From DATJBF01 sp035516795 (lineage in GTDB: Bacteria; Verrucomicrobiota; Verrucomicrobiia; Palsa-1439): a stretch of DNA of 64,000 nt. Positions within the stretch are counted from its first letter, which is position 1; each line of letters starts with the position of its first letter. Position numbers and translations under genes: made by a program. The stretch spans positions 1 through 64,000 of the forward strand of contig DATIZX010000028.1 of assembly GCA_035516795.1 (NCBI GenBank), given 5' to 3'. The notes beneath the pieces were generated by a model. That model was not told the DNA's origin. It worked only from the letters and a program-made list of their open reading frames with translations, and made no database searches. Of the stretch, positions 52,092-61,442 are shown in pieces.

Positions 52092-55000
52092 ATGCGGTTC
52101 AGTACGGGTTTGGTCGCGGTGCTATGCGTGTTGGGCACCGACGCACTCGCGCAAACTGTGTTTACCGAGGCGGGCGGTGTGGTCGTCATCGAGGCGGAGG
52201 ACTTTTCCAACAACACGCCACATAGTATCGACGGTACGAATTTCCAGTGGATCGCCACCAACGCCATTTCTGGCTTTAGCGGTAATGGCTACATGGAGGC
52301 GACACCCAACGTCGGTGCAAATCAGAGCGTCACGTGGCGCGATACGAGTCCGGAGCTGGATTACTCGGTCAACTTTAGCCAGAGCGGTACGCACTACGTC
52401 TGGGTGCGGGCGTTCGCTTTCACGAACACCGACGACTCTGTCCACGCCGGCTTAAACGGTATAACGAACACGGCGTTCGGCATTTCGTTGGGGGATGCGC
52501 AGACGAATTTCTGGGCTTGGACCACCAATCGTGTCACCGGTGTCAGCAACCGCGCCACCATCAGTGCCTCCACTGGTACATACACGTTCAGCCTTTGGAT
52601 GCGCGAAGACGGCATGCGCGTGGACAAAATCATTCTAACGACAAACATCAATTTCCAAGCGAGTCTTGGAAACGCATTTCACATTCCCAATGGAATCGAA
52701 GCCGGCTCGGGGAATACAACCATGCGCAGTCCAGTGGAGGCGATTTTCTCCAATACCGCGGTGTTCCTTTACACGGGCAACCAATTTCAAGGTTCAGGCG
52801 GCAATCCAGGGAATCAACTACAAACCGGCAGCACAATTCTCTATCGTAACGCGACGAATACGACATGGTCATCACTCCCGATGGCGTTCTGGTACACGGG
52901 CGGAGCGAGCGGAAATAACAAGTATTACTCGAATTCAATTCCCGCCAACCTCTTCAGTGCAGGCGACACCGTGCAGTATTATTTCAAGATTGCGTACAGC
53001 GATCATCTTCCGACTTTCGTTGGTGGCAACAATATCAAATATGAGATCGAAGCTGATGCTCAAGCCAATCCGTTCTCTTACACCGTTCAAGGGCCTCTCA
53101 TTGCGCCTTCGGGTTGCTACATCGCGTACTCGAATGTGGTGGGATCGACCATCTACGAGGTTCGTATCTTCCAAAACTCCGGCCAAATCACGCTGAGCGG
53201 CCCGGATCTCGCAGGTAATCCTTTGGCTAATACCATCACTATCGAGCCGCCGTCCGCCACCGTGAACGGTAACAACATTTCACCAGGTCCAGTGTTTTCC
53301 TCAGCTCCGCTCAGCAATGGTCTTCAAGTGGTCGAGGCTTTCGGTTCAACCAGTGTGGTCGTCCAAATCACCTTCCCGAATGACGGCGTGATGCATTACG
53401 AAGTGGCCGATTGGGGCGCGCAGGTGGTAGCGGCTACGGCCATCACGGCGCCGTCTGATCCCAGTGAACACTTCTATGGTTTCGGCGAAAAATTCAACGC
53501 TCTCGATCAGTCCGGCAACAAGGTCCACATCCTGACACGCGATATCGCTGGCGACAAAGGCGACAATTCCTACAAGGTTGTGCCGTGGTTCATCAGCACG
53601 CGCGGTTACGGTTTTCATCTCGATTCGAGCGCCGAGAGCTATTTCGACATGCGTAATGAATTCTCTGATCGGTATGTAATCAATAATTTGTTCGGCACTC
53701 TGAAGTTTAACGTGATCTGTGGACCGAGACTAACGGACGTGTTAACTCGCTACACTGGCTATTCGGGCCGACCGGCATTGCCGCCAAAGTGGGCGTTCGC
53801 ACCCTGGATGTCGAGTGATGTCTGGCATACTGGCGGCGAGGTGCGCTATGCGATTTCGAAGTACCGTGCGCTCGGAATTCCAGGCTCAGCGTTCGTCTTC
53901 GATTCGCCGTGGGAAGTCGGCTATAACGATTTCACGTGGAATACGGCGCAGTGGGGGAGCAGCGGCATCTGCTCGAATATTAATGGCGGCGGGGCTAGTA
54001 ATTATTTGGGGTTCGCCAGCGTCACCGACATGATGACCTTTCTTCGTACGAACGGCTTTTATGCGATCTGTTGGATGACACCGTTCGTCGACACCAGTTC
54101 GCTCAATCCCGAAGGCGTGGCTGGTCTAAATACAAATCAATCTGCCAACTATGCCGAAGGTGCAGCCAGCAATTACTTCGTCCTCGCTTCCAGCGGTGGA
54201 CCACCCCTTGTGGTGCCGTGGTGGAAAGGGAGCGGCAGCCCCATTGATTTCACCAATCCCAATGCCGCGCGTTGGGCACAGCGTCAACTCAGCAATCTTG
54301 TCGCCCAAAGCCTGAGCGGCGGGTTCAACGTCATCGGTGGATTCAAAACGGACGACGGCGAAACTGACAACGGGTCGGATACGTACATCCCAACTACTGC
54401 TGTGTATTCCGACGGTCGCACGGGAATCGAGATGCGCAACGGTTTCTGCGTCGAGTATCACAAGATGATCTGGAATGTGCTCGGTACGAACGGTCTGTTG
54501 CTTGCGCGGAGCGGCTTCTCCGGTTCTCAGGCATATTCTGGGCACTGGGCGGGCGATAATCAGCCGAACTTTGGGGACTCCAACGGCCTGCCCAGTGTGG
54601 TGGTTGCCGGTCTGTCATCCGCCATGAGCGGCTTCTCCATCTGGGCATCTGATGTCGGCGGCTATCAGAATTCCAGTTTCAGTTCTACGCCCGACAATCT
54701 GTTCATGCGTTGGACGCAATTCGGCGCATTCTCGCCGCTGATGCAAATGCATCGTCAGGTTGATACCAGCAATCTGCAGCAGTTTCCCTGGGGTTATAGT
54801 GCCGACGCGTTGACGAATTATCTTTTCTACGCCAGATTGCACACGGCGTTGTTCCCATACATTTATTCGTACGCCGTGGAAAGCAGCACCAATGGCTTAC
54901 CGATCATGCGCCCGCTCGTCCTGATGTTTCAGACGGATCCCAATACATATGGCGGCGATTACAACGCCAGTCACTCGTACTTGTTCGGTAATGAATTGCT

Positions 55001-55940
55001 TGTCGCTCCCGCCATCACTAACACGGTTTCCATTCGCTCGGTCTATCTACCGGAAGGTAATTGGTACGATTTCTTTACCAATCTTCGATACCATGGAGGA
55101 CAGACCGTCATTTGGACGAACACAAATCAATCCCAGATGCCGCTGTTCGTGTGCGAGGGCGGCATCATCCCGATGATTTCGACGAATGTGCAGACGTTGT
55201 GCGACGCCTCCTATGTCAGTAATCCCGCCATCATGACAATGGACGACTCTCTTCAATTCCTTGTCTATCCTACAACCAATTCGAGCTTTACGGTTTATGA
55301 CGGTACTACCCTGTCGTGCCAATCGAATGGCACAGTTATCACTGCGACGCTAAACTCCAATCCGCGCCCGATTTTGCTGCGATTCTTTGCCGCGCAACCG
55401 TTCGGCGTGGAACGCGACGGAGTTCGGCTCCCGCAACGCAGCGATTCCACAGAGTTTGACGCCAATGATCGCGGATGGTTCTCTGACAGCGATGGGTTTG
55501 TGAACGTCAAATTCAATCATATGGGTGGCGTTACGCAAATCGCGTTCGGCCCGGATTCAGTTGGCGACGGCATTTCCGATTCATGGCGTGCTTCGCAGTT
55601 TGGCGCGCCCACCACGACAAACGCCAACTCCTGTGCCACCTGTGATCCCGACGGAGATGGACTGAACAACCTGCAGGAGTATCTTGCGGGAACCATTCCC
55701 CTCGATTCCTCAAACCTGCTGAAGATAGATTCAGCCACCACGAGCGGCAGTAATGTCGTCATTAATTTTGGAAGCGTTCTCGGGATGAAGTATCAAGTCG
55801 AATATAGTGCCGATCTTTCGAGTGGAACGTGGCCGGTGTTGACCAACGGCGTCGTCGGCACGGGCGGATCGCTCCCAATTATCGACCCGAACGGTACAGG
55901 CCTGACGCAGAGGTTTTATCGAATCAGACTGTTGCCGTAG
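52092..55940 (+). CDS. Secreted multidomain GH31 glucosidase/transglucosidase
   Basis: 1282 residues with a signal peptide (STGLVAVLCVLGTDALAQ). Residues 25-185 are a CBM35/CBM6-like domain (VVVIEAEDFSNN, then LWMREDGMRVDKI). Residues 195-335 are a second beta module (VFLYTGNQFQGSGGNPGNQL, then FSAGDTVQYYFKIAYSDHL). Both recur in the GH13 protein at 61439. The GH31 part has ITAPSDPSEHFYGFGEKFNA near 450, GFKTDDGE with nucleophile Asp754, and GHWAGDNQPNF with acid/base Asp822. Residues 1155-1205 are a calcium-loop segment (DSVGDGISDSW, then CDPDGDGLNNLQEYLAG) and 1208-1282 the shared C-terminal domain ending FYRIRLLP. It probably attacks alpha-glucan ends outside the cell; transglucosylation is possible. 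It is transcribed alone. Confidence 0.9.
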   Translation: MRFSTGLVAVLCVLGTDALAQTVFTEAGGVVVIEAEDFSNNTPHSIDGTNFQWIATNAISGFSGNGYMEATPNVGANQSVTWRDTSPELDYSVNFSQSGTHYVWVRAFAFTNTDDSVHAGLNGITNTAFGISLGDAQTNFWAWTTNRVTGVSNRATISASTGTYTFSLWMREDGMRVDKIILTTNINFQASLGNAFHIPNGIEAGSGNTTMRSPVEAIFSNTAVFLYTGNQFQGSGGNPGNQLQTGSTILYRNATNTTWSSLPMAFWYTGGASGNNKYYSNSIPANLFSAGDTVQYYFKIAYSDHLPTFVGGNNIKYEIEADAQANPFSYTVQGPLIAPSGCYIAYSNVVGSTIYEVRIFQNSGQITLSGPDLAGNPLANTITIEPPSATVNGNNISPGPVFSSAPLSNGLQVVEAFGSTSVVVQITFPNDGVMHYEVADWGAQVVAATAITAPSDPSEHFYGFGEKFNALDQSGNKVHILTRDIAGDKGDNSYKVVPWFISTRGYGFHLDSSAESYFDMRNEFSDRYVINNLFGTLKFNVICGPRLTDVLTRYTGYSGRPALPPKWAFAPWMSSDVWHTGGEVRYAISKYRALGIPGSAFVFDSPWEVGYNDFTWNTAQWGSSGICSNINGGGASNYLGFASVTDMMTFLRTNGFYAICWMTPFVDTSSLNPEGVAGLNTNQSANYAEGAASNYFVLASSGGPPLVVPWWKGSGSPIDFTNPNAARWAQRQLSNLVAQSLSGGFNVIGGFKTDDGETDNGSDTYIPTTAVYSDGRTGIEMRNGFCVEYHKMIWNVLGTNGLLLARSGFSGSQAYSGHWAGDNQPNFGDSNGLPSVVVAGLSSAMSGFSIWASDVGGYQNSSFSSTPDNLFMRWTQFGAFSPLMQMHRQVDTSNLQQFPWGYSADALTNYLFYARLHTALFPYIYSYAVESSTNGLPIMRPLVLMFQTDPNTYGGDYNASHSYLFGNELLVAPAITNTVSIRSVYLPEGNWYDFFTNLRYHGGQTVIWTNTNQSQMPLFVCEGGIIPMISTNVQTLCDASYVSNPAIMTMDDSLQFLVYPTTNSSFTVYDGTTLSCQSNGTVITATLNSNPRPILLRFFAAQPFGVERDGVRLPQRSDSTEFDANDRGWFSDSDGFVNVKFNHMGGVTQIAFGPDSVGDGISDSWRASQFGAPTTTNANSCATCDPDGDGLNNLQEYLAGTIPLDSSNLLKIDSATTSGSNVVINFGSVLGMKYQVEYSADLSSGTWPVLTNGVVGTGGSLPIIDPNGTGLTQRFYRIRLLP

Positions 55941-55955
55941 CGCAAAACGGCCGCG

Positions 55956-58025
55956 TTAAGAATGCCGTCGCCGCCGCAGGACACCTACTCCCGCCAAGCC
56001 TGCTACAACCAGCAACAATGTTGACGGTTCTGGAATAAGCTCAATCGTGATGTCGTTGGAATTGTAAACGACATTGTAGTTTGGCGTTACCGAACCGAAG
56101 ACGCCAGACACGGCACTGAAGGTCGCAACCGTGTAAACGTTCCCGATTGCGCCGCCTGAGATGTCGAGCGCGCTGTTGGAATCCAACGTGAGGCCTCCAG
56201 TTATTGCCAGCAGATCTTGCTGACCTGCCAACAATCCCAATTCAACCTCGAAGGTACTATTGCTGCCAAACGCAACGTCTCCACCAACGTTGAGTGTTCC
56301 CAGGCTCAAGCCGGGCGATATTACACCACCGCTCACGTTTGTGACCGAGGCATTGATGACGCCATTGCCGTCGATTATGCCCGCGTTGAGCAACGCGCGG
56401 GCGTTGTTCAGTCCTCCGTCATCCGCGGTTTCTAGCACTCCGTTGTTCAGGCTGACAAGCCCCGAATTGATGGGCAGGTTTCCAGCATTCCATGCCGCCG
56501 ACGTACGGCTGAGCCGGACTGTGCTGCTGCCGCTGATAAAGACCGAACCGTTGGCTTCATTGTTGAATGGGTTGGAAAACGAGTTCGATGTGTTGATGGT
56601 TAAGCGACCACCTCCGCTGACGTCCATGATGCCGTTGTTAAACAGGCCAAAGTTGTTTCCGCCCGAGCCAAAACCGGTAGTGATTGTCGCGTTGCCGCCT
56701 CCAGATTTCTTGATCACCCATTCATTGGTCAATGACCCTGCTGACGCCGAATTGGCAATGAAAACATTGGCTGCGCCCGCAAAATCGATCGTGCCCGAAT
56801 TCTCCCGGTAACTGGTGGAGAGTGTCATGTTCGCGCCGTCAATGACACGAATCGTCCCATTGCTGTTGAGCAGGGTGCCCCCGCCGAGATCAAAGTTGCC
56901 AGTGGTGAAATTCAATACACTGGCATTGCCGCCGTAATTCGTGGATACCCATGTGCCGTTGTTGCCCGTACCCGAAACGAAAGAGAGTGTGCCATCCCGG
57001 GCTTCGATCGTGCCCAGATTCCGCATGGTAAGATTCATCAGGCCATTGCCCCGAATGTAACCACTGCTGCCATTCACGACAATGCGTGATGTGTTGGTGC
57101 TACCTAGACCGTCCGTATCAAAGGTCAACGCTGTCCCGCCGTTCATGAAAATGGTGCCGAAATTGGTGGGCGCCGGACCGGAGGTCCAGGCATTTGCCGA
57201 ACGGCGCAGCTCCAAAACGCCATTAGTGTCAACTTGGATAAAACCGGTCGAGCTGTTTTGAAAGCCGCCCCGGCTGAAGGCATCGCGCGAATCGATACGG
57301 AGGGTGCCCGCATTCACGAAAATCGAGCCGTTGTTGACCAGCGCCCGGTTCTGATTGCCAAAATTGCCGACGAAAGCACCAGTGCCCGAACCGTTCATCA
57401 CAATCGTCCCGAGCGTATCGTTGGTGAATGCCAGTGCCTGGCCATAATTCATCGACACCAGTTGGCCATTGTTCGGTTTGAACTGAATCGTGCCCGCATT
57501 GACGATTCCATTGGTGGTGGCGCCCGCTCCGTCAATCAGGAACGTGCTGAAACCAGAGCCCGGTGAGGCATTGGACAAAATCAGCGTACCGGCTTGTCCA
57601 CCCGCGCGAAGGTTGAAAGTGAGGTTATTGTCCTGTCCAATGATGGCGTTCGTGGTGAGAATCAACGAAGCATTCTTCCCGAGTTGCAAGCCGAAGTTTG
57701 ATCGCCAGAAAACGCCCGGAGCTTGCACGACCGTTACCGATGCGTTGCCCAATCCGTTCGAGATGGCCAAGTAGTTGATCGTGTTCGTCGCTCCGATGGT
57801 GCTTGACCCACCCATATTCGTGATGAGTTGCGCCGAGACAAGGTTATTGGTAATCCGCACGTCATCCGCAGCTCCAGGTGGAAAACTGCTCCAATTGACG
57901 GAACTGTTCCAGTTGAACGTGCCACCCAAGGTATTCGTCCAGAGCGATTCCGCGGCGAGTGTGATTTGTGTAGATGCAATGACAAATAGCGCGGCTACAA
58001 AAAGAGCACGAATTCTGGCTCGCAT
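55956..58025 (-). CDS. PEP-CTERM beta-repeat surface protein
   Basis: 689 residues from ATG 58025, supported by GGGAGA upstream and a signal peptide (IRALFVAALFVIASTQITLAA). The body consists of Gly/Asn/Thr-rich beta-helix-like repeats of the type seen in autotransporter passengers (NNGSIFVNAGTLRIDSRDAF, VISPGLSLGTLNVGGDVAF). The C-terminus is a PEP-CTERM signal: IPEPSTLLL, a hydrophobic helix, then RRRRHS. PEP-CTERM proteins are processed by exosortase and placed at the surface or in exopolysaccharide; no exosortase is in the window. No catalytic domain is seen. Placed between secreted amylases, it may be an adhesin or matrix protein. Confidence 0.88.
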   Translation of the reverse strand: MRARIRALFVAALFVIASTQITLAAESLWTNTLGGTFNWNSSVNWSSFPPGAADDVRITNNLVSAQLITNMGGSSTIGATNTINYLAISNGLGNASVTVVQAPGVFWRSNFGLQLGKNASLILTTNAIIGQDNNLTFNLRAGGQAGTLILSNASPGSGFSTFLIDGAGATTNGIVNAGTIQFKPNNGQLVSMNYGQALAFTNDTLGTIVMNGSGTGAFVGNFGNQNRALVNNGSIFVNAGTLRIDSRDAFSRGGFQNSSTGFIQVDTNGVLELRRSANAWTSGPAPTNFGTIFMNGGTALTFDTDGLGSTNTSRIVVNGSSGYIRGNGLMNLTMRNLGTIEARDGTLSFVSGTGNNGTWVSTNYGGNASVLNFTTGNFDLGGGTLLNSNGTIRVIDGANMTLSTSYRENSGTIDFAGAANVFIANSASAGSLTNEWVIKKSGGGNATITTGFGSGGNNFGLFNNGIMDVSGGGRLTINTSNSFSNPFNNEANGSVFISGSSTVRLSRTSAAWNAGNLPINSGLVSLNNGVLETADDGGLNNARALLNAGIIDGNGVINASVTNVSGGVISPGLSLGTLNVGGDVAFGSNSTFEVELGLLAGQQDLLAITGGLTLDSNSALDISGGAIGNVYTVATFSAVSGVFGSVTPNYNVVYNSNDITIELIPEPSTLLLVVAGLAGVGVLRRRRHS

Positions 58026-58100
58026 AAAAAATCTCCCTCGTCTAAGCCGTCTGTGTTGGCTAACACGCGTAAACTGCAACCCTAGGTTGTTTTTAATACA

Positions 58101-58114
58101 GTAAAACGCTTCGA
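58101..58114. promoter_or_regulatory. GTAAAACG motif between PEP-CTERM and GH13 genes
   Basis: GTAAAACGCTTCGA lies in the 201-base divergent gap. A further related sequence, AGCGTTTCGA, is at 58190-58199 (TCGAAACGCT in reverse). The gap also holds AT-rich stretches suited to promoters. Confidence 0.3.
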
Positions 58115-58226
58115 TAAGTCAATACAATTGTGGCACTTCTGTGACCTTTTTACAGCCCATTATGCTTGTTTTTGATGGCCGATGAGTATAGCGTTTCGAC
58201 ATTCTAAGGTTTTAACGGGTCGCTAG

Positions 58227-61200
58227 ATGAAATTGAACTCACGACGGTTTCGTAACAATCTCTATCCCAATAGGTCATGGAGATTTAGCGGTTCTCAATT
58301 TTTGGGAATTACGTTGTTTTCACTCACTTTTTTTGCAGCAGCGTGGGCGAAAGCCGCTTATTTCCCTTCACCCCAAGATTGGCGCGACGAGAACATCTAT
58401 TTTATCTTCACTGACCGCTTCAACGATGGAGACCCATCCAATAACAATGCTGAAAGTGGTCATAACTCACCTTATGCACCTACCAGTAGCACGGGGGTTC
58501 ATGGAGGCGATCTAAAAGGTATCCAGCAGAAACTCGATTACATCAAAGCACTTGGTGCCACTGCCATTTGGATCACTCCGATTCCGTACAACGTAGGGGG
58601 GAACTCTGCCTACCACGGTTACGGGGCTCAGGACTTTTACAAGCTGGCGCCACACCTGGGTACAATGGCGGATCTCTCCAACATGGTCGCGGCGGCCCAC
58701 GCTCGCGGAATCGAGGTCTGCCTGGATATCGTTTGTAACCACACCGGCGATTTGATTCATAGTACGGACTCCGGCTATTGCAATTATTTGGCGCCACCAG
58801 CGGGATACCAGATGTCCTATTACAGTAGCGCCAACCAGCATGCGTTCCCATTCAATCCGACCAACGCCAACCCGCCGCTGTTATCGACAATTTTCCACAC
58901 GAATGGCTGCATCCAGGATTACGTTGATCCTGAACAGGTACTTGGGGAGCTGTCGGGCTTGGACGATTTGGCAACCGAGACCACCTACGTTCGTACGAAT
59001 TTGATGAACATCTATACGAATTGGGTTGGTCTCGGCGACTTCGACGGCTTTCGCATCGACACCGTCAAGCACGTCGATCACGGCTTTTGGGATTATTGGT
59101 GTCCGCAACTGCACCAGTTCGCGTCTTCCATCGGCAAGTCCAACTTCTTTATGTTCGGTGAAGTGTACGACGGATCCGAGTCGAAAGTTGGCTCTTATAC
59201 AGGCACCAAGAACGGCGGAAGTTTCGAGCTCGATTCCGTGCTCGATTACCCGCTTTATTTCACAGTCAACTCCGTCTTTGCCACGGCTTCGGGTAACACC
59301 CAACAGCTTATCACCCATTACAACAACATTGCTGGGAATTACGATTCCAATGCGTGGTACCGGCTCGTGACATTTCTCGACAACCACGATAACCCGCGCT
59401 TTCTGAGTTCGGGTAATGCCAACGACAACACAAACCGACTCGCGGTGGCGCTGACGTTTCTTTACAGCTCCCGCGGTGTTCCATGTCTCTACTACGGCAC
59501 GGAACAGGCCTTCGACGGCGGGAGTGATCCCAACAACCGCGAAGACATGTTTGCAGGACAGTGGCCCAGCAGCGGTCCATCTGTCGGCGACAATTTCAAC
59601 GAGACGCATCCGCTTTTTCAATTGGTCGCCAAGCTCAATAACTTCCGCCGCCTGTATCCTGCCTTATGCCGCGGCATTCAGAACAATCTCTACAGCAACT
59701 CCAGCGGTCCGGGGCTATTTGCTTACTCACGTGTATTCAGCAACGAGGAAGTCTTCGTAGTATTCAACACGGCCAGCTCAACACAGACCGCGCCCGCGCT
59801 TGCGACCACCTATCCGATGGGTACCGTCCTCGTGAACCTGCTGAACACCAACGAAACGGTCACCGTCAATTCCACTCCCAACATTCCGGCGATTTCCGTG
59901 CCGAGCACCTCTGCAAAGATCTTCATTGCCCAATCACTGATGCAGCCGCTCGATCCGGTTATCGTCAGCCAAAGCCCGTCGCATGCGACCAACAACGTTT
60001 CGACTTCCGCCTCGATCGTCTTGAAATTCAGCAGCCCGATGGACACCGACTCCGTCCAGTCCGCTTTTTCCATTACCCCGGCGAAATCGGGCACCTTTAG
60101 TTGGTCTGCATTGCACGACACGATGACTTTCACACCAAGCTCTGCATGGTCTTCCTTCACAACCAACCAGATTCACATTACTACCAACGCAACGGACTCG
60201 GTAAGCCGAAACACACTGTATGCGCCGTTTGACACGTACTTCGTCACTTCGACGAACATCATCGCCGACCTGACCCCTCCGATGGTCACTCTCGATGCGC
60301 CGACAGATGGTTCGACTATCACCGGTACAGTGCTCGTCACAGGCACGGCCTCGGATAACGTGGCTGTTTCCAAAGTGGAGATCAGTATCGACGGCGGCAC
60401 TTGGACCACGGTTTCGGGCACGACGAATTGGTCGTATTCGCTCAACACGCAGAACATGTTGAACGGCACCCACACTATCTCGGCGCGGGCGACAGACTCC
60501 TCCAGCAACATCTCCAGCATTGATTCCATCTCCGTCCGGGTCTTCAACGTTCCCGGCAGTTATCTGGCGCGCATCAGCGCGGGCGACCCCGTCAACGCTA
60601 CCAATTGCGATTCGACGGTGTGGATCAAGGATCAGGCTTACACGCTCGGCTCATTCGGTTATTCGGGCAGCAGCGCCACCGGATTCGTGAATCACGCCAT
60701 TTCTGGTGTATGCTCCAACGCTTGGCGGCTATATTGGTGGGAGCGCTACAGCACAGCCTCCGGCGGTTTTAGCTATCTATTCGATTGTCCCTCCGGCGTG
60801 TATGAAACCACGTTGCTGGAAGCGGAAACCTACTGGAGCGGCACCAACCAGCGCGTATTCAACGTCTTCATCGAAAGCCAGCAGGTGTTGACCAACTTCG
60901 ATATCTTCGCTACCGCGGGCGGCCGAAATATCCCCGTCACTCGCGTATTCACAAATGCAGTTGCTGACGCCCAACTCGAAATTGATTTCTTGCCAATCGT
61001 TGACAACGCGCGGGCCTCCGGTATCCAAATCCGCAAAATTGCCGATCTTGACAGCGATAGCGATGGGATTCCCGACTGGTGGATGCTGGCGTACTTCAAT
61101 CACCCGACCGGCCAAGCCGGCGACAATTCGATGGCCAATCAGGATGCCGATGGCGACGGCATGAGCAATCTGGCGGAATTCCTTGCGGGTACCGATCCGA

Positions 61201-61442
61201 CTGATCCGAGTTCCGCCTTCCGCATTACCGATATCCATGCCGTCGGCAACGATTTGGCGATCACGTGGCCGACGAGCGTGAACCGGACTGATCAACTCGA
61301 GCGCAGCAGTTCGCTCGACACGGGCGCGACGTGGAACGCTGTTGGCTCGTTGACAATTGGTTCCGGCAGTCCAACAACGCAAGTCGATTCTGGTGCCGCT
61401 ACTAATCCGCCGGCTTTTTATCGCGTTCGCCTGGTTCCATGA
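58227..61442 (+). CDS. Secreted multidomain GH13 alpha-amylase/glucanotransferase
   Basis: 1071 residues with a long N-terminal signal peptide (hydrophobic core about residues 28-45). The barrel begins DWRDENIYFIFTDRFNDGDP, an opening shared by cyclodextrin glucanotransferases and related amylases. Region I is DIVCNHTGD, region II DGFRIDTVKH with nucleophile Asp278, region III FGEVYDG with Glu312, region IV FLDNHDNPR with Asp388. An SbsA-like Ig domain (about 570-670), a second Ig-like domain (about 685-775) and a malectin-like domain (about 780-935) follow. Then come the calcium-loop segment (SDSDGIPDWW, then DADGDGMSNLAEFLAG) and the shared C-terminal domain at 995-1071 ending FYRVRLVP. It overlaps the next GH13 gene by four bases. 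Confidence 0.92.
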   Translation: MKLNSRRFRNNLYPNRSWRFSGSQFLGITLFSLTFFAAAWAKAAYFPSPQDWRDENIYFIFTDRFNDGDPSNNNAESGHNSPYAPTSSTGVHGGDLKGIQQKLDYIKALGATAIWITPIPYNVGGNSAYHGYGAQDFYKLAPHLGTMADLSNMVAAAHARGIEVCLDIVCNHTGDLIHSTDSGYCNYLAPPAGYQMSYYSSANQHAFPFNPTNANPPLLSTIFHTNGCIQDYVDPEQVLGELSGLDDLATETTYVRTNLMNIYTNWVGLGDFDGFRIDTVKHVDHGFWDYWCPQLHQFASSIGKSNFFMFGEVYDGSESKVGSYTGTKNGGSFELDSVLDYPLYFTVNSVFATASGNTQQLITHYNNIAGNYDSNAWYRLVTFLDNHDNPRFLSSGNANDNTNRLAVALTFLYSSRGVPCLYYGTEQAFDGGSDPNNREDMFAGQWPSSGPSVGDNFNETHPLFQLVAKLNNFRRLYPALCRGIQNNLYSNSSGPGLFAYSRVFSNEEVFVVFNTASSTQTAPALATTYPMGTVLVNLLNTNETVTVNSTPNIPAISVPSTSAKIFIAQSLMQPLDPVIVSQSPSHATNNVSTSASIVLKFSSPMDTDSVQSAFSITPAKSGTFSWSALHDTMTFTPSSAWSSFTTNQIHITTNATDSVSRNTLYAPFDTYFVTSTNIIADLTPPMVTLDAPTDGSTITGTVLVTGTASDNVAVSKVEISIDGGTWTTVSGTTNWSYSLNTQNMLNGTHTISARATDSSSNISSIDSISVRVFNVPGSYLARISAGDPVNATNCDSTVWIKDQAYTLGSFGYSGSSATGFVNHAISGVCSNAWRLYWWERYSTASGGFSYLFDCPSGVYETTLLEAETYWSGTNQRVFNVFIESQQVLTNFDIFATAGGRNIPVTRVFTNAVADAQLEIDFLPIVDNARASGIQIRKIADLDSDSDGIPDWWMLAYFNHPTGQAGDNSMANQDADGDGMSNLAEFLAGTDPTDPSSAFRITDIHAVGNDLAITWPTSVNRTDQLERSSSLDTGATWNAVGSLTIGSGSPTTQVDSGAATNPPAFYRVRLVP

